This document shows positions 60,778 through 64,000 of a stretch of DNA of 64,000 nucleotides, piece by piece. The position numbers and the translations under genes were made by a program. Origin of the DNA: Pholis gunnellus (lineage: Eukaryota; Chordata; Actinopteri; Perciformes; Pholidae); the NCBI GenBank assembly GCA_910591455.2, contig OU342808.1, forward strand, positions 10,991,904-11,055,903, in the 5' to 3' direction. Under the pieces are notes generated by a model. That model searched no databases. It saw nothing but the letters and a program-made list of their open reading frames with translations, and had not been told where the DNA came from. The stretch's first letter is position 1. Every line of letters begins with the position of its first letter.

Positions 60778-60906
60778 TGAGGTGACCCAGAAGCCACCTG
60801 AACCTTTTGATAGCAATCATCAAAAATGACATATCACTAGTTTACCGTACAGACATTCAGCAAGGTCATCACTTCTTCCACAGATGCACGACTTAAAATA
60901 AAATGA

Positions 60907-60936
60907 TAAAAGTAAGCCAGGTCTGGCTTACTTTTA
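60907..60936. repeat. Perfect 14-bp hairpin just after the first mlxip AATAAA
   Basis: TAAAAGTAAGCCAG (60907-60920) and its exact reverse complement (60923-60936) are separated by 2 nt and begin 5 nt after the AATAAA. Confidence 0.95.
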
Positions 60937-60989
60937 CTCTGTATGTACGATGGTCATGTTGATATTGATTCTGAGAAAGAGCAATGTCA

Positions 60990-61372
60990 AATCAGCAGCG
61001 GCACTTCCTGTGGCAGGCTCAGCTGCCGCGGCAGTTGCCGCAGTTTGGGAGAGTTGCCGTGGCAGTTGCTGGTTTTAAGCCTTTATTTTTCGTATTTTGA
61101 GAATATGTGACAACACATTAAGGTCCTTGAGGATATGACTGTTGGTAGTAGTAATTGGTTTAGTTAAAAAATGCCGAATTGTAATATTATGGCTAATTGT
61201 TATGATTAAATCTAGCTAATATAGGCTACTCTCAGGGACCTTAATGTATTGTCACATATTGTCAAATTATGAAAAATTAAACCTTAAAACCGGCAACTGC
61301 CGCGGAAAGTCGTGGCAGCTGAGCTTGCCGCAGGAAGTGCCAGTGCTAGCTGCCGCTGCCACAATTTGAGCC
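60990..61372. repeat. Inner fold-back module, copy 2 (deleted, inverted)
   Basis: The arms carry CGGCACTTCCTG, GCCGCGGCAGTTGCC and ACATTAAGGTCCTTGAGG, facing a right arm with CCTTAATGTATTGTCACATA and GCAGGAAGTGCCAGTGCTAG. The centre TATGACTGTTGGTAGTAGTA matches the reverse complement of the right half of the 47.9-48.7 kb copy. The long terminal repeats of the 47.6-kb element are not present here. Confidence 0.8.
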
Positions 61373-63439
61373 AGATCCTACTGGAGATTCTTGGGAATGA
61401 TGCACACAGGGAGGCCGATCTTTGACATTACATTTATAACAATTGTGGCTTTTCTGATATTTTATTTGAATGACAGCAGCTAATACTAAACTTAAGGAGT
61501 TACTAAATACTTTAGTGAAAGGTGGTACTGGTTGTTTGCTTTTTGAACAATATATATTTGAATTTGAATCACTTTTATAATGTAAAAACACAACATTGTG
61601 TTAAAAAGGGAAGTATTGCGTGACTGTTCATTTTATGTACTCACTCAGTTGTACAAAGTGTATGGATAGGATGCTTTTCATGAGATGAATGTGGGATTTT
61701 TTAGGACTAGCTGCAGTATAGTTTGTGTGTTTTGAAAGCTCTGAAACCTCCCGGAAAGGTTTCACATCGGATTGTCTGAAACATAGTCGCTTGTGGGCCG
61801 GTGCTTGATTATCACAAGAAAGCTGAGACCGTAATTGTCTTTTTCACCCCTCATTTACTCAGGTGAATGCTGTTTAGACTGTTAACAATAGGGGTTTCTT
61901 GGTGAGATCTCACCCATGCTGAACATCTTACTTCCTACTTTGCTTGCTTTGGCCATTTCCACTAAGTTCAACTGCAAATTGTACAAGAAAGCAGTCATCT
62001 TAAATACAGTATGTTAAATACATGGGTTTCTACTGGGCGGCTCACAGCATAATGGAGAGATATTACTTAAAGCCCTCACAGGGAGCATAACGGAAATAGC
62101 AGTACAGATTATTTATATACTTCCGTATATTCACATGTACAGTGTTTCCAGATCTTAACTGAATGCACAGTAGTTGTAGGCGTCTTCCTGTTCTTTGTTG
62201 ATCACTCAGGGATGCGCTGGTTAGCGTAATTGTTTTCCATTCAGCTATGAACAAATCGAGTCAGGGTCCTTTACATCAGGAAACATGTCCGTATAAGGGT
62301 ACAGGTTACATCACATGGTTTGATTTTCCTGTTGTTTTTTCCCCCTCTTTATTACACTAATTTATAAGGTGTGCTAATGACAACAGCAGAAAACAATCAG
62401 TATGCCGCGTGAAAAGATGCAGCACATAGAAACAGAGCAAAGGCCATATGAAAGAGTCGTCTACCCGTCCATTCAGTTAACTGTTTGTGTTACTGAAATC
62501 ATGTTTGACAGTGTGCTCTGTTGACTGCTTGAGAGTTAGACAATGTGCAGATTTAGTCTGCATGTCTGATGTACGGCCTTAAAGTCAAGTGATCTCTGCA
62601 GGCTAATTAGTCTTGTCTTTTTTTTATTATTTGTGGTTCAGCACTCCTCAGGCAGACATTGATTTTGTGACTTGTGTTTTTACTTTCTTTTCTGCCCAAC
62701 AACTCAGTTTACTATGAGTTTTACGGTAGCAAATGGCACCACAGAATTTGAGTGTTTTATTTTGAATTGCATATTGTTTGTAATAGTCGATTTCACTTTT
62801 TTACAAGATAGAAATAATTTACCTGTTGATGTAAAGAGTGCTCAATTTACAGTAAGGCAGTCATCAACACGTTACGGTAATGCAAATCAAAAAGGCCTTA
62901 TGAATTATGACAGAAATCCCCAATGTTCCACTGCAGCTTGGCATTTGTGTGGTAATTTTATTTTTTTTTTGTTTTTTTCTCATCCTCTGATTTCAAAATG
63001 TTGTAATACCAGGTTGGATTTCCAACTTTTTGCTTTTTCAGTGAGAGGGCGTTTGTACCTGATAATGTACAGTATATCATTGCAGATTGGATCTGCCCAT
63101 GATGGTTCTCATTAAATTTAGAGTTTTATTTCATTTGTTTTAAGAAGTAAAGAGTGTTTTTTTGTTCACTTCCAAAGTTCTGCCTTAAATGATTTTAACA
63201 CACAATAAAAGCAACAAAAATGAAAATCTTGACTTGGTTTATTTTCAATAAATATCACTTTAAAAAAAAAAATCATTACTTGGTTATCAGATACTGATAA
63301 TAATAATAAGAACTATGCAGTAAAATCCGGAACAAGTTTACATTCTCGTCCACATAAAACTGGATTATACAAATGTATGTTTTAATAATTTAAAGCTGTG
63401 TAACTTAAATAAATGCAACATTCATACTAAGCAGTGAAA

Positions 63440-63754
63440 TCAAAACTTTGCTTTGCTGAGCTGTTTGTAAAAAAGCTCCAGCATACATTTGACATGAACA
63501 TAATAGTCCATGTTCGGCTCTAAGGGGGACCGGTTGCAGACTGCCGGTCTGCCCCTCCGCTGCTCCAGACTGTGAATGTACTGGCTTATCTTCCGCAGGT
63601 TGTTTGACAGCTTCGGGGTCAGGTTGGACATTTTCAGCATGTAACAGCGGAAGGAGAAGAGATGGTGAGCAGTGAAGAGCTGCTGCTCCGGCACGGCCAG
63701 CCCAGTAGTGTTCAGGGAGAGGCAGGAGATGTTGGGAAGCTGTCCAGGTTCCTT
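63440..63754 (-). CDS. Last coding exon of a small helix-rich secreted-type protein (cytokine candidate)
   Basis: An acceptor (ctcctgcag) at 63755-63763 opens a 104-codon exon ending in TGA at 63440-63442. A minus-strand AATAAA follows at 63238-63243. Earlier exons would lie beyond 63.76 kb, so only the C-terminal part is seen. It has four cysteines, two N-glycosylation sequons (NIS and NTT, near its start) plus NLT, two amphipathic stretches (LSNNLRKISQYIHSLEQ and YYVHVKCMLELFYKQLSKA) and a basic end. This is typical of the C-terminal half of a class I four-helix cytokine. It lies tail-to-tail with mlxip, as I recall IL31 does in mammals. An IL-6-family fish cytokine (M17-like) is an alternative. 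I do not recognise it firmly. Confidence 0.5.
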   Translation of the reverse strand, partial: KEPGQLPNISCLSLNTTGLAVPEQQLFTAHHLFSFRCYMLKMSNLTPKLSNNLRKISQYIHSLEQRRGRPAVCNRSPLEPNMDYYVHVKCMLELFYKQLSKAKF

Positions 63755-64000
63755 CTGCAGGAGACAGACTTGGTCAGTTCAGTATAAGTGTCCACATCAG
63801 TGAGTAACACCCAGGGATGTAGAGTAACCCCAGTGGGCTACGTTTTCACAAGTGATGCTCTCATGCATCAAAAACGTTTCAGTAATGACAGTAGAGATTT
63901 CGCAACTTAACACTCCTGCATGTCAATATCGATTAGAGCTACTTTTATTTGTAGGTTAAACAGATTAAATAAAGCATCAAAAAGCTTACTAAAAGGTGGT

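Larger units (their letters stand above)
60778..63237. other. mlxip 3' UTR / intergenic interval
   Basis: AATAAA hexamers at 60897-60902 and 63204-63209 allow a short or a very long mlxip 3' UTR. The interval contains a 14-bp hairpin at 60907-60936 and the second fold-back module at about 60990-61372. Apparent open frames, such as the one at 62.7-63.1 kb, resemble no known protein. Confidence 0.5.

Noticed and set aside
62672..63115. 147-codon plus-strand frame upstream of the last gene
   Set aside because: AT-rich, Phe-rich, with homopolymers; likely chance in 3' UTR or intergenic DNA.

Overview
This window is vertebrate nuclear DNA, almost certainly from a percomorph-type teleost. It carries eight intron-containing genes with GT-AG junctions and no operons. 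Introns are compact, and dinucleotide microsatellites and short inverted-repeat transposons of types common in spiny-rayed fish are scattered through them. All coordinates come from reading splice signals and reading frames by eye. Gene names rest on recognised protein families plus gene order.

Layout. (1) 1-12.84 kb, minus: 5' part of a UBAP2-family gene (UBA domain, RGG tract, Ser/Pro/Gln-rich body), running off the left edge. (2) 14.37-22.29 kb, minus: complete kif24 (SAM domain, kinesin motor, one 2.2-kb tail exon). (3) 25.19-26.11 kb, plus: rfesd, a small Rieske iron-sulfur protein. (4) 27.39-30.17 kb, plus: gtf2h3 (TFIIH p34). (5) 31.46-34.03 kb, minus: psmd9 (proteasome assembly chaperone). 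(6) 35.09-37.85 kb, minus: a rabgef1-like Rab5 exchange factor (A20 zinc finger and VPS9 domain, but no recognisable MIU helix). (7) 41.11-47.22 kb, plus: cfap251/wdr66 (WD repeats, EF-hand-like C-terminus). (8) 49.52-60.78 kb, plus: mlxip (MondoA), with a substituted basic region in its bHLH. (9) 63.44-63.75 kb, minus: last coding exon of a small cysteine-containing, helix-rich protein. It sits tail-to-tail with mlxip, the position and orientation I recall for IL31 in mammals.

Gene order joins two human synteny blocks. ubap2-kif24 corresponds to 9p13, and gtf2h3-psmd9-cfap251-mlxip to 12q24.31. rfesd (human 5q) lies at the junction and rabgef1 (human 7q) lies inside the second block. The genes do not form one pathway. 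Two act at centrioles or cilia (kif24, cfap251), two in ubiquitin/proteasome or ubiquitin-linked trafficking (psmd9, rabgef1), one in general transcription and repair (gtf2h3), and one in glucose-responsive transcription (mlxip).

The least expected content is: the cytokine-like exon beside mlxip; the altered MondoA basic region; a 1.34-kb transposon with perfect 37-bp terminal inverted repeats and a 6-bp target duplication, whose inner fold-back module recurs near 61 kb; an 18-bp perfect hairpin in a kif24 intron; microsatellites placed directly against splice sites in three genes; and CTCF-like motifs in three intergenic intervals.
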